Positions 35,502-47,675 of a stretch of DNA of 64,000 nt are shown piece after piece. Below the pieces are notes generated by a model, which was given only the letters and a program-made list of their open reading frames with translations, did not search any database and was not told the origin of the DNA. Each line of letters starts with the position of its first letter. The first letter of the stretch is position 1. The position numbers and the translations under genes are program-made. The stretch comes from Girardinichthys multiradiatus (Eukaryota > Chordata > Actinopteri > Cyprinodontiformes > Goodeidae), in assembly GCF_021462225.1 (NCBI RefSeq), contig NC_061806.1, forward strand, positions 26,804,144-26,868,143. Direction: 5' to 3'.

Positions 35502-37411
35502 CATAGTACAAGAAAAACAAACAGTTATTTTTTACTCCAACTTATGTGAGGTTCTCTCTGCTTTGAAATTAGACAATGATGTGTAATGCAGTATTGTCAG
35601 AGTCTGAAGAAAACGTTGTACTTGTATTACAACAGATGATGCTGTTTGAAAGAACTGTGGAATGTTTTGTACAGTGTATTTTAAATAATTTTAATTCCAT
35701 TGTTTATAGGTTGTATATTGTTTAAGAAAAACAAAGTTTGCCATTACCTGGATGTTTAGAGGAATTTTCAGAAACATTCAAATAAATTATTAAATCATAC
35801 ATTTTATACTTTGGTTAATCCAGGATGACTGACCATCTATTACTGCTCCACCTGGAACAATTAAAAATAGTAGATAGGTAGATTTACTGTATATGATTGA
35901 ACTTGCTCATTTTACATTATGTGACTTTTGGAAACAAATATGTGACACTTTTAAACTACTACCATGTTACATTTAAAACTAAAATCATTCATACCCTTTA
36001 AATTTAAAATTATTTTCATTCAACCAAGAAGGCTGATACTAATAAGAAATGAGACGATCATCTATCAAAATACTCTCTGTCTTCTGCTGAGTGGGGGCTG
36101 AGCAGCACCTAAAGGTCACAACTTAGGACCAACCCTGACCCGGGGATCTGATAATTTTGCTCCACTGTCATTTTGTACCTTTGGTCAAACACAGAAGATT
36201 TCACAAGGACCATATATCAATCACCTTTGTTTAGCACCCAATTTCAGCATTAACGATATCAATATATCTATTATTACCTACTCATTATCTACTGTAATGA
36301 AGTGTAGTTATGGAACTAGGATATCATCTACCAGCAAAAGGCAGTTCATAGTCATTTTGGTTTTATAAGCAGCTCAATTCTGTGTTGATTTTTGAAGCTT
36401 TGCTGTTTTTTGTGTTAATTTGTGGTTTTCTTTCATACTGTAAGTTTTTCATGTATTCTCTTTACAGATCCTTGTTCCTGTTTTTTGTTTTTGTTTTTTT
36501 TTTGCTAATGTGTCTTTCCATGTGGGCTGTTTTGGTTCTATGTCCTATCCCTGTGATTGACCATACTCTGTATGTTAATCACAACCTATTTGTTCTGCCC
36601 TCAATGCTCCTGAGTTATTGTGTTACCTACTGTTCTTGTATTCCCAGTTTTCTTACAGTTTTACATTTTATTTTAACCATGTGTTTAGGTTATTCAACAT
36701 GAATCGGCCTACCTCCTGCTTGCATTTCGGTCTTACAGAACTCATGACACCCAAACTGTAATCAGAACCAGAATAAATGGAAACTGTGTGCAATTTAAAC
36801 TCATCAAAATTTACTTGCCATTTAAATAAAATTTTGTAAGATATGAGTATTTTTGTAATAATGTATCTGCATAATTCATCAAAACACTGCACTACAAAGA
36901 GATAAAAAGCTCATACACAATGGCCAACTGCATGGATATAAAATGATTTGTCCTGGTCCAAATTGAAAGAAGGTTGGGGCAAAATGGTAATACATGAATA
37001 CAAATTAGGGGTATGATTTGGATAAGGGGGTGAATTAACTTGGAGCCAGCATTCACTCTTGGAAGATATTCACCCAAAATCTTCTCACCTCCACCATCCC
37101 AGCAGAACCACTGTATCCCTCACTGTAGGGGTGCAGTTGCCACATTAAATTTCTAAATATTATACCTTTCTGTAGCAAAAAGGAAATAATGAAATACTGC
37201 AATATATGTGTAATTAAAGCGTGTCACTGAAGCAAGACATTAGTAGAAACTAAAATAGGTAAAACTTAAGCATGTAGGTTTTATTTTATATGCTTTTTAG
37301 TTATTATTTTTTACATTTTCAGTTTCATTTTATATTTGCAATTGTTGCATTTTTGAACCACAGTAACAGTTTGAATATTTAAATTGTATGCATATGTCTA
37401 CAAAACTGACA
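35502..37411. other. non-coding, nothing recognised
   Basis: AT-rich. A frame at 36382-36702 encodes a Phe/Leu/Val-rich stretch but has no start context, domain or splice-bounded limits and is taken as chance. Confidence 0.55.
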
Positions 37412-37413
37412 TA

Positions 37414-38561
37414 CACTCACCGTCCAGTTTATTAGGTACACCACTCCAACTGCTCGTTAACACAAATTTCTAATCAGCCAATCACATGGCAGCAACTCAA
37501 TGCATTTAGGCATGTAGACATGGTTAAGACGATCTGCTGCAGTTCAAACCGAGCATCAGAATGGGAAAGAAAGGTGATTTAAGTGACTTCGAACGCGGCA
37601 TGGTTGTTGGTGCCAGACGGACTGGTCTGAGTATTTCAGAAACTGCTGATCTAGAGAAAATATCCAGTGAGCGGCAGTTCTGTGGGTGCAAATGCCTTGT
37701 TGATGCCAGAGGTCAGAGGAAAATGGCCAGACTGGTTCAAGCTGATAGAAAGGCAACAGTAACTCAAATAACCGCTCGTTACAACCAAGACATGCAGAAG
37801 AGCATCTCTGAAGACACAACACGTCGTACCTTGAGGCGGATGGGCTACAGCAGCAGAAGACCCCAACGGGTGCCACTACTGTCAGCTAAGAACAGGAAAC
37901 TGAGGCTACAATTCACACAGGCTCACCAAAATTGGACAATAGAAGATTGGAAAAACATTGCCTGGTCTGATGAGTCTCGATTTCTGCTGCGACATTCAGA
38001 TGGTAGGGTCAGAATTTGGCGTCAACAACACAAAAGCATGGATCCATCCTGCCTTGTATCAACAGTGCAGGCTGGTGGTGGAAGTGTAATGGTGTGGGGG
38101 ATATCTTCTTAGTACCAATTGAGCATCGTGTCAATGCCACAGCCTACCTGAGTATTGTTGCTGACCATGTCCATCCCGTTATGACCACAGTGTACCCATC
38201 TTCTGATGGTTTACTTCCAGCAGGATAACGCGCCATGTCATAAAGCACGAATCATCTCAGACTGGTTTCTTGAACATGACAATGGGTTCACTGTACTCAA
38301 ATGGCTGCTACAATCACCAGAACTCAATCCAATACAGCACCTTTGGGATGTGGTGGAACAGGAGATTCGCATCATGGATGTGCAGCTGACAAATCTGCAG
38401 CATCTGTGTGATGCTATCATGTCAATATGGACTAAATTCTCTGATGAATGTTTCCAGTACCTTGTTGAATCTATGCTACGAAGGATTGAGGCAGTTCTGA
38501 AGGCAAAAGGGGGTCCAACCTGGTACTTGCAAGGTGTACCTAATAAAGTGGCCGATGAGTG
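37414..38561 (+). mobile_element. Tc1/mariner transposon, second DD36E-type family, 1148 bp
   Basis: The element is flanked by TA (37412-37413 and 38562-38563). The ends are imperfect inverted repeats of about 29 bp: CACTCACCGTCCAGTTTATT on the left and CACTCATCGGCCACTTTATT, read inward from the right. It holds one transposase pseudogene. Two more worn copies of this family lie at 51796-52677 and 62365-63502. Confidence 0.93.
37561..38529 (+). pseudogene. DD36E-type transposase with mutated catalytic Glu
   Basis: The start is MGKKGDLSDFERGMVVGARR. The helix-turn-helix region is shortened: ETADL runs straight into EKISSERQF, an in-frame loss of about 20 residues judged from the family consensus. 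The first catalytic Asp is in WSDESRF. The frame ends at 38112 after MVWGISS, where a deletion shifts reading into the frame opening at 38206 (YFQQDNAPCHKAR). The third catalytic residue is changed: SPELNPIQHLW has Gln where the family has Glu, 36 residues after the second Asp. The usual stop is TTG at 38527-38529, so the open frame runs on to 38904 outside the element. The gene is inactive by several independent lesions. Confidence 0.9.
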
Positions 38562-38563
38562 TA

Positions 38564-39079
38564 TGTTGGTAATTATTTTTGAATGTGTTTTTTGCAGTAA
38601 ACTGTGTTTTCCAAGTCTCCAAGTGAGAATTGTGGGTTTTTTTCAAACTGTGGTTGGAAAACATGATTTTAAAAGAATAATCGCACCTAAGATATTGTTT
38701 TGTCTTAGCTATGACTTGAAAAGGCCAAAAGACAATTTTCTACATATCTATGGGCCTCTGCTCTCTAAACCTACACATAAAGAATGGATCTGGCTTAAGT
38801 GCAGTGTGCTCTTTTTTGTTTGTATCCCTGATAACAACATGGGGAGACGGAAGTCCGACTTATGCTACAATGCACTGACCCACATCAGAGGGAAAGTTTC
38901 TTAGGCGGAGGTTTCTATGTGTGTTAGCTTGAGTGTGTGAGGTAGAATGGGGTAGGCTTGGTCATGTTGCCTTCATTTCACATCACATCATTGAGTTAGT
39001 TTTGCCCTTTTGCTTGCCTTTTCATCCTTTGCTCTTTCTCTGCAAGCTGTTGGTGTTGTAGCACCTTTTATATCTTCTT
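38564..39079. other. non-coding, nothing recognised
   Basis: The open frame here is the read-through tail of the transposase pseudogene and does not represent a gene. Confidence 0.6.
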
Positions 39080-39560
39080 GCTTTGCATCAAGATAATTAT
39101 TTTTTCATCTTGTTTTCCATCTTCCTCTCATTTAATTGCCTTTTTCGCCTTGTGCCTTCTTACCCATAATTCTTCCTTCTCAGTTCCCTGTTTCTCCTCT
39201 CACACTTCTTCATTACCCCCAACTCCCCCCTCCTCTCACCTCTCTCTCTTGCTGCTTCTCTCTCATAGCCTGGGTTGCTTTGATCGCTCGTTCTTAGCCT
39301 CCTTATCCTTCCTCCTTTTCTCCCATCCATTCATCCCATCTTCCCCACTGTGCTGTCATCAATATCACAGTCATCAGAGGATTCCTTCTTTATCCTTTTG
39401 TGTCTTGTGGATGTCTTTAAGATCTGACTCGATGCATGTCTCGCACTGTCTCCATCTCCTCTTTTTGATTGATTTTATGTGTATGGCTTTTCTGGCCTCC
39501 ACCTCTCTGCTTCTTACCTTTTATTTCCTTCCTTATTTCCCATAACTTGCTTCTTTTTCC
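39080..39560 (+). repeat. pyrimidine-rich (CT) low-complexity tract
   Basis: C/T-dominated sequence on the plus strand with many TTCC, CTCC and TCTC runs. Overlapping frames are Ser/Leu/Phe/Pro-rich without domains. It resembles the tract at 9322-9720. Confidence 0.7.
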
Positions 39561-40167
39561 TGCATTTTTTTTTTTTGATAGGCAGATCACTACTGCTGTC
39601 AGATTCATGGTGAAACACACATACTCAAACTTCAATCACACAAGACCCAAACCCTGTAAGCCTTTAAGGATTATGGGCCATCTACATCATCCCCCCCTCT
39701 CCTCTGTCTTCAGATTCTATCCATCCATCCTTACTGCTCTTTTATGTACAACTGCCAACACATCCATCAACCTCTTGCCCCCTATATACTGTAAAGCTGA
39801 ATGTATGTCGGTTCCCCCTGTTTTCCCCTCATCCTTTTTTTCCATTACATTTTATACTTCAGTGTACCTGCCACGAATGAACAAGCAGACCTCTGAGGGA
39901 ATGTCTTAAGTATATGCACACATATAGTGCTAGCATTATATGTCGCAAATTACCCTCTGACAGAGGAGCTGGTGGACAATCATTGGATTTAATCTGCAGC
40001 TGCGCTGGGTGCCTCGCTGCCTGGCCATGCAAAGGGTGAGATTTTTGTTAATGATCTCAATGCCACGTTTGGCACCCTGTCATGTCAGGATACATTACAC
40101 GGTTTTGAATGCATAAGAATAAGACCTTAATGGCAATGCTATCAAATATGACAAAATAATGGAATAT
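39561..40167. other. non-coding, nothing recognised
   Basis: Mixed sequence with a T run (39568-39577). No feature can be supported. Confidence 0.55.
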
Positions 40168-40175
40168 GTGACATT

Positions 40176-40621
40176 CAGTGGTGGATGCTGGTTTTTCAAG
40201 GAGGGGAAGCTCAATTTCATGATCGCTGATTCGCTGATTTCGCTGTCAATCAAAAAGGGATTTAGCCTCATACAGATCATCCAATCATCATGCAGAACCT
40301 GAGCGTCTGGGCCAGCCGAGGCCAGCCAACTGCCCCATAGACCCCCAGAGATGCTGAGCATCCGATGCGCGGCACAAAGCCCAGCATTTTTGCTTCGCTA
40401 TTGAACTCACTGTTTAAAGCACTGTGAAGCTGCAGGAATGAGTGAGAGGAAAGCTGCGTTGTTACCAGTGATAAGAAGCTGATTCTGAACAAAAGTTGAG
40501 CATGTTGTAGCGCATATTTAGTCAATGACATGTACACACAACAGTATGTATTTGATCACTTATTTTTTGACATTTTAGGGGAAGCTGAGCTTCCCTTGGA
40601 GTCTGAGAACAATCGCCACTG
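40176..40621. mobile_element. non-autonomous hAT MITE, copy 2 (446 bp)
   Basis: It is flanked by a perfect 8-bp duplication GTGACATT (40168-40175 and 40622-40629), the hAT hallmark. The ends read CAGTGGTGGATGCTGG and, from the other side, CAGTGGCGATTGTTCT. Inside one end lies a palindrome-like AGGGGAAGCTGAGCTTCCCT (about 40577-40596). It has the same length as copy 1 and opposite orientation. No coding capacity. Confidence 0.93.
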
Positions 40622-40629
40622 GTGACATT

Positions 40630-43600
40630 GTGAGCAGAGTTCAACTTAGCCTTTTGGATGCAAATCAGCATCAATGCACATGTAAGGTATTCAAATGAAA
40701 TGACAGGAAAAGGAAATATAAAAGTAGAGGTAACTAGTTGAGAACTTAAACTAAAGATAAATTATAGATAAAACTGAATTCCTATTTATCAACCTACTGC
40801 ATAACAACAGTACAGATCACTGTACAAACCTTTTTAAGCTATTCTGATAGCCAGTGTTTCTGATTAATATTTTCATTATGAGATGAGCACAGAAAACGGA
40901 CACTGACTGCAACTGGCTGATTTCCAACTCTATCACCTCTGACTGGTTGTCAGCCAGTCAGAAATGTAAGAATATGACCTCTTACTAATTATGTAATGCA
41001 CTATGTCTATTATCTAACAGGCTGCTGTACCAACAACACCACTCTTCTTTAAGGATGATCTTACCCATTGAAGAAGACTCAACGTTATTTTTAGTATGGG
41101 TAAGGTGTTTAGAACTACAGTTAGTGGAAACACAAAGATGCAAAAGAGCAATAAAAATGGTAATGGTGCTTCATTCAGGGTGTTAGTGAGTGGGAGAGAG
41201 CAAGACTTTCAGCAGATAACAGCAGGGCTGAACTAAGTACCAGATCATTGTCCATTTTATCCTTTTAAGTTTTAGTGCTCTTTCTCTTATGAAGCGTACT
41301 GGATTTGCAGATGTTGTTTTTGAAATGGCAGCCATGCTAACCACCATAATGCTTAATAAAAGATGCAAAAGATTAAAATATCTAAAAATATGTATTAATT
41401 TATTTGTAAAGTAAATCATTTTAATATTTAATGACTGCTCATGGCAGGAATTGTAGAAAAATATTAACTATTCCTAAATCTTATTTTTATTAAGGTATTT
41501 AAAGAAAATCAGAATTAACTAAAATTAGTATCAGTAGTTTAAATCTGTACAAAAATTGGAGCCTTGAAATTAGCTACAAAACTCTGTTCAGTGCTTCACT
41601 ATGTGTATAGATTTTAAAGTGGTGTTGGGTATCTCTGTTTGTCATTGATTTACTAGCGCAATACATTCTTGTAACATAACCGAAAAACACAGATTAAATA
41701 CGATTTGATCTACCTAACCACGATTCACTGTTTTGGTTCAACAAAATACAATAATATGATGCTTTGCAGCTAAATGACAGTACTTGTTAAATTATTTAAA
41801 AACAATATATACTGCATATAGTACATATACAGCTTGTATCATAAATCTTGCAATAATGTCAGAGCACCTTGTGGCTAATCCGAACCGGACACAAACAAAT
41901 TGCACACTGGTTAGCACACCATGCCATGCAATTAATTGTTATTTTTGGAATATCACTTGATCAAGTTTAATTAAACTGCACTGTAGACATTCTAAAAAAC
42001 TCTTTCATAGTTTTTCATTCCCAAACATTTAGGGCACTACTGAGAGAAACATTATAGTTCCTTAGCAGGAATGAAAGCAGAAGTAGAGCCCTACAGGTGC
42101 TCATTTACAAATGTAAGAACAGTACATCTAAATTTCATCGAAAAAAAACATATTTACTCTACCAGTGCCCTTACATGAATTGATATGAATCGGTTCTTAT
42201 TCATAGGCCTAGTGACACTTGACTGCAGCTAATAATAAAACAAGATATGAAAACATCTACTGTATTAAAGAACAGTTTTTAGGCCAGTCCTTATCCACCT
42301 TTTATAACTTGAGAATTAGTTTAGACACCTTATTAACTCCTGAGACCACCTCAGGAACAAACAGCCCTGTACTGACAGCATCGCAGACTTGCGCCTGGCA
42401 TTTTTTAAAAAACAGATTATTTGTAATGATGCTCTTTTGCTCCCTCATGTTGAGCAAAGGTTGATGTAATGATCTTTTGATGGTGTGGTCACTTTTGATA
42501 TGCTTGATCGTGCTTTGGATAAGTGATTGAGTTTAATCAAAGTGTTTTAGAGTGCAATGAAGTGCCCCCTGAGAAACCTTCAATATAGCTCTTTTATCAC
42601 ACTGAGAAAGCCCATCTTTGCTCAGAATAGCAATCTGACAACTGACATTTTTACTATGTTCTGATGGCACTTTCTCAGGATCAGAAACCTCCTCAGTATG
42701 GAATGTTTTGTTAGAAACTTCAACAATAGCTATAGTTATTTAAGATTAAGAATGGTTTCAAGGTGGTGTGTTTGGCAAAGCCTTTTAAAGGAAGTGAGTG
42801 CAATAAGCATGTTTATTGACACACTTTGAATTCTTAGGAAGAGATTGTCACTTATAATTTGCTTCTTCACTGAAAAACATTGAGATATGTCAGCATTTCA
42901 CAATGACAGTAATTGTCATTGTGAAATGTTTCAGTTTCACAAACAAAAAAAATAAAAATAGGAAAAATGTACTCTGCTCATGTTCACTGGTAATAAGGGG
43001 CAAAAAGTGAGGCAACTCAATTATTAAATAGGTCATTAAGCATGATCATTTATGTGGCTGTTAAAATAAAATAAAATATTTATACATTACAAAATGATAT
43101 AATTATCTATATTTAAATGTTACAGTATTTCAGAAAATAATGAAATACAAATTAAAAGATTTGTTGAAAGCATTTTTTTCTTCCACTATGTTCTTTAGTT
43201 ATTTTATAGTCCTGTTTTGCAGACACATGACATTTTTATATGTTAGCGTTACCTTATCAAAGACAGTGAGCACAGCTAACACTGTAATAGACAAGGTGAT
43301 TGGACTGCGACTCAGTCACTGTGCAGGTTTACAAATCACATGTATATATAAATAATAATATATGATTTTAACTTATATCAATTCAAAATTAAATTAATGA
43401 ATCTGGAATGCACATATTTAGTATTAAGGATTTCTATTATGTGTTTAATCTTTTAAACATTTAAGTTGTTACATAAATGTTTTTTATTTATTGTTCTGAT
43501 TACAATTTAACTTGAAATGTCACATACAGTATGTAAATATGTATATGACTATTACTTGTTAGATTGTGGCACCTTTGTTGTGCCTTACATTTTGCAACTG

Positions 43601-46023
43601 TTAGTACTGTTAGACTATTTTTAAAGGAGGACCTTTAATTTACTGGGGCAAAAAAGAAACAAAACTAAAGTGGAAGGACTTTCAGGGGGTCTCCAGAATA
43701 AATTAATTGATAGATTTATTTTTTTGTTGTTGATTTATTCATTAATATATAAAATTATGCATAAACAAATAAGGGTTTGCACCATCTGCCCTCGTGTTTC
43801 TTGGCTGCAGTTCAGCGACACAGCATACATATGGGCTTAAAAGACACCGTTGTATTTGCCAAATGTACACCCATTTGGATTCAGAATGAATGCTGAATTA
43901 TGATTTTACTTTGCAAAGTTATAGGTCTTATTTGACATTGTGTCCCAGCTTATGAAAATAGCTAAAGCAGTTGAAGCTTAGAGTGGTATATCTCTTGCTT
44001 CTGGTTTATACTGTCTCTGCTGGTATTAACCTGAACGACTCGTCTCTACCGCCACTTTTCTGAATTCGACTCAGTTACTTCAGTTTTTTCTACACTTCTT
44101 TGTGTGGTGTGCATTATTCTAACCTCCTCACATATTTTGCTTTTGTGTTTTTCTAAAAATCATTCATAGTTTCGCTAGAGACATATTGCTTGATGTCCTC
44201 AGTTTATCAAAGTTTCATTTTAGACTAACCATCATTCTGTTCGGGACACATGCACACCCACACGCAAGTAACCATGCTGACCTTCAGCTCCTCCCACCAT
44301 ATGTCCATGAATCAAAGAACAGATGCTGTCTGCCAGTCAGCTAAACAGCCTGATATTTAGGGCAATTAGGGCAGAAGAGGGTGATTTAATAGTAGATCAA
44401 CAGATTGAGACATTGAAAGAGGAAAACTGATTGATGGATTGATTGCTGTTATTATTATTGTCATTTATGACCCTGACTATATGAATCATATTTAGAATCC
44501 ATACAGTGAGATAAAAGTTAATATTCCACAATTACCCTCTAACAGTTTCTGTTTAAGTTTGACCCTAAAAATGCCACTTAATATTCATTTTCTTTAAATA
44601 GAGCTGATTATGGTAATTTCCAGCTTCATATTATCATTCCAACACACCAAAGTAACTTTTTGTGACTCATTAAGTGAAAAAAAATATCAAAGTGAATAAT
44701 GTTTTTTCATCTTAAGAGTTTTAATCTGACTTTGCAAAGAAGCTGTAGATTTATTTTAAGTGAAATAGCATCCTCTACAATTACCCCTGATAAAGATGTG
44801 CAAAATATTTTTCCAAATAGATTGTAACCTAATTGTGACATAATCTTTAATTAAAACTTTATTTTAAAAAGCCAACATTTAATTAGAGTACAGGTATTCT
44901 TTGAGGAAAACTTTTCATGTCAAGAAAAAAAAAAATAAATATACAACTAAATCATCAGTGTCACAATTTCTGGCATCTCAGGTATTGATAAGCCCCCTTG
45001 AAATATGAAAACAATGCCAAAAAATAAAAAATAAACATTGGAGAATGCAGAAAGAAGAAAAATCTAAAATCATTCCTTTCAAATAATCTCCCTAAATTTC
45101 CATTGTCTTAGGCTCTCTATTATGTCAACAAACAACACGTTTTTATTTTACAGGATTTAGGCCTTGAGGCCACATGGCCACAAAATACTTTTGTATTTAT
45201 GTCTGGTGATCTATTTCAGAGTTAATTTGGCTATTTATGTCAGGATATAGCTGGCCCGTTTTCCGTTCACTGGTAGAAGCAACCAGATTTCAGTTCAAAA
45301 TCTCCGGGCCCTGGCCCATTGCATCACAGATCATCTACCATAGATTAGGGGAGGAGCTTTTCCATTTCTTCATCCTCATTTTTTAGCCCTGGTCCATCTA
45401 GATTATTGACAAAATGCAAAAACTTACTCCAAGGACGCCGTTTCAGTTAAAGTGCCATTCATTTTAAGCAAAGTTCATATGTTTAGGTTTCTGTGGAAGT
45501 AAAACGAAATCAAAATAGTCATGAATTTTTTTAAAAATTGTTTCTCATAGCTCTCTGAAATCTGAGCTTTATTTCTAGAAAATATGAAATTTACTAATGT
45601 TTTGTCCAGGTTCCATGAACTAATGTCAGCAAGTAAAGACCGCATAACTGGTGTTTTTAAAAAACAATAAAAATCTGATCAGTAGTATTAAAAACATTGT
45701 CTCTTTTTGAAAAAAAAAAGTTTTGTGTGCTCAGATAAAAGGATCCAAAAGAATCTAGACCTCAAATTAAGTAAGATTTCACTCTGTATCAATATCTGAG
45801 TCATAGCACTTTTTACTAAGCAAAACAATGTGAATGAGAATATTCAATTAGGGATAAAAAACACAAGTTAATACTAGCCCAAAGGAAACCCAATTCAGAA
45901 AATGTAAAAACTGCAGATTAGAATAAAGTTAGTAGGGGGATAGAACCTTTTGCTGTATTACTGAAAAGCAATACTGAATAAAGATGCACTGATCAGTATT
46001 TGTTGCCGATTTTGGATCTTCTG
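40630..46023. other. long non-coding stretch, nothing firm recognised
   Basis: About 5.4 kb of AT-rich intron-like DNA with an inverted repeat at 42894-42928. No gene, exon or identifiable transposon is seen on either strand. It is the longest stretch without a recognised insertion in the second half of the window. Confidence 0.55.
42894..42928. repeat. perfect inverted repeat, 15-bp arms
   Basis: CATTTCACAATGACA is followed by a 5-base loop (GTAAT) and its exact reverse complement. No known element ends are recognised around it. Confidence 0.95.
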
Positions 46024-46130
46024 CCTGATGTCAGTCTGTCTTCAACATTCTCTCACCTCTAAGAGGCGCTGGAGCTGCAGATCGGAGGTTTTGACAGGTG
46101 CACATCATTGCCTCATCAGCTGGAGGACTA

Positions 46131-47675
46131 CAGGTTCTTCTCAAAAAATTAGCATATTGTGATAAAGTTGATGAAAATTTAACATTCATATATTTTAGAT
46201 TCATTGCACACTAACTGAAATATTTCAGGTCTTTTATTGTCTTAATACAGATGATTTTGGCATACAGCTCATAAAAACCCAAAATTCCTATCTCACAAAA
46301 TTAGCATATCATTCAAAGGGTCTCTAAACGAGCTATGAACCTAATCATCTGAATCAACGAGTTAACTCTAAACATCTGCAAAAGATTCCTGAGGCCTTTA
46401 AAACTCCCAGCCTGGTTCATCACTCAAAACCCCAATCATGGGTAAGACTGCCGACCTGACTGCTGTCCAGAAGGCCACTATTGACACCCTCAAGCAAGAG
46501 GGTAAGACACAGAAAGAAATTTCTGAACAAATAGGCTGTTCCCAGAGTGCTGTATCAAGGCACCTCAGTGGGAAGTCTGTGGGAAGGAAAAGTGTGGCAG
46601 AAAACGCTGCACAACGAGAAGAGGTGACCGGACCCTGAGGAAGATTATGGAGAAGGGCCGATTCCAGACCTTGGGGGACCTGCGGAAGCAGTGGACTGAG
46701 TCTGGAGTAGAAACATCCAGAGCCACCGTGCACAGGCGTGTGCAGGAATTGGGCTACAGGTGCCGCATTCCCCAGACCTGGGCTACAGAGAAGCAGCACT
46801 GGACTGTTGCTCAGTGGTCCAAAGTACTTTTTCGGATGAAAGCAAATTCTGCATGTCATTCGGAAATCAAGGTGCCAGAGTCTGGAGGAAGACTGGGGAG
46901 AAGGAAATGCCAAAATGCCAGAAGTCCAGTGTCAAGTACCCACAGTCAGTGATGGTCTGGGGTGCCGTGTCAGCTGCTAGTGTTGGTCCACTGTGTTTTA
47001 TCAAGGGCAGGGTCAATGCAGCTAGCTATCAGGAGATTTTGGAGCACTTCATGCTTCCATCTGCTGAAAAGCTTTATGGAGATGAAGATTTCATTTTTCA
47101 GCACAACCTGGCACCTGCTCACAGTGCCAAAACCACTGGTAAATGGTTTACTGACCATGGTATCACTGTGCTCAATTGGCCTGCCAACTCTCCTGACCTG
47201 AACCCCATAGAGAATCTGTGGGATATTGTGAAGAGAACGTTGAGAGACTCAAGACCCAACACTCTGGATGAGCTAAAGGCCGCTATCGAAGCATCCTGGG
47301 CCTCCATAAGACCTCAGCAGTGCCACAGGCTGATTGCCTCCATGCCACGCCGCATTGAAGCAGTCATTTCTGCAAAAGGATTCCCGACCAAGTATTGAGT
47401 GCATAACTGTACATGATTATTTGAAGGTTGACGTTTTTTGTATTAAAAACACTTTTCTTTTATTGGTCGGATAAAATATGCTAATTTTGTGAGATAGGAA
47501 TTTTGGGTTTTCATGAGCTGTATGCCAAAATCATCCATATTAAGACAATAAAAGACCTGAAATATTTCAGTTAGTGTGCAATGAATCTAAAATATATGAA
47601 TGTTAAATTTTCATCATTACATTATGGAAAATAATGAACTTTATCACAATATGCTAATTTTTTGAGAAGGACCTG
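46131..47675 (+). mobile_element. Tc1-like transposon copy C, DD34E, nested in a solo LTR
   Basis: The element is 1545 bp, with TA at 46129-46130 and 47676-47677. The left TIR starts CAGGTTCTTCTCAAAAAATT and lacks about 20 bases present in the other copies after AAAGTT. The right TIR is complete. Same family as A, B and D. Confidence 0.95.
46438..47398 (+). pseudogene. Tc1 transposase, copy C (broken)
   Basis: The first 50 codons are intact, including GCSQSAVSRHLSGKS. One A is missing in the A run after GGAAGG, which throws the frame to a stop at 46638. An in-frame 42-base deletion removes the segment between CRIPQ and TWATEK that the sister copies carry (VKPLLNQKQRQKRL). The T run before FSDE has five Ts, as in A and B. 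The second catalytic acid is lost: QHN replaces QHD before LAPAH. FSDESKF and SPDLNPIENLW are kept. Defects: two frameshifts, one deletion, one catalytic substitution. Confidence 0.92.

Noticed and set aside
36382..36702. Hydrophobic 106-residue frame resembling a membrane protein
   Set aside because: It is T-rich DNA giving Phe/Leu/Val codons. There is no family resemblance or promoter.
37085..37145. Possible minus-strand mini-exon with a donor-like GTGAG
   Set aside because: There is no convincing acceptor or pyrimidine tract, and no similarity to a CSMD CUB or Sushi domain.
38562..38904. C-terminal extension of the open frame beyond the transposon
   Set aside because: It is caused by loss of the transposase stop codon. 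The extra residues are translated host DNA.
39078..39909. Two overlapping frames of 155 and 146 residues
   Set aside because: Most of this is a pyrimidine-rich low-complexity tract. The frames overlap in different phases, as expected from sequence lacking purine-rich stops.
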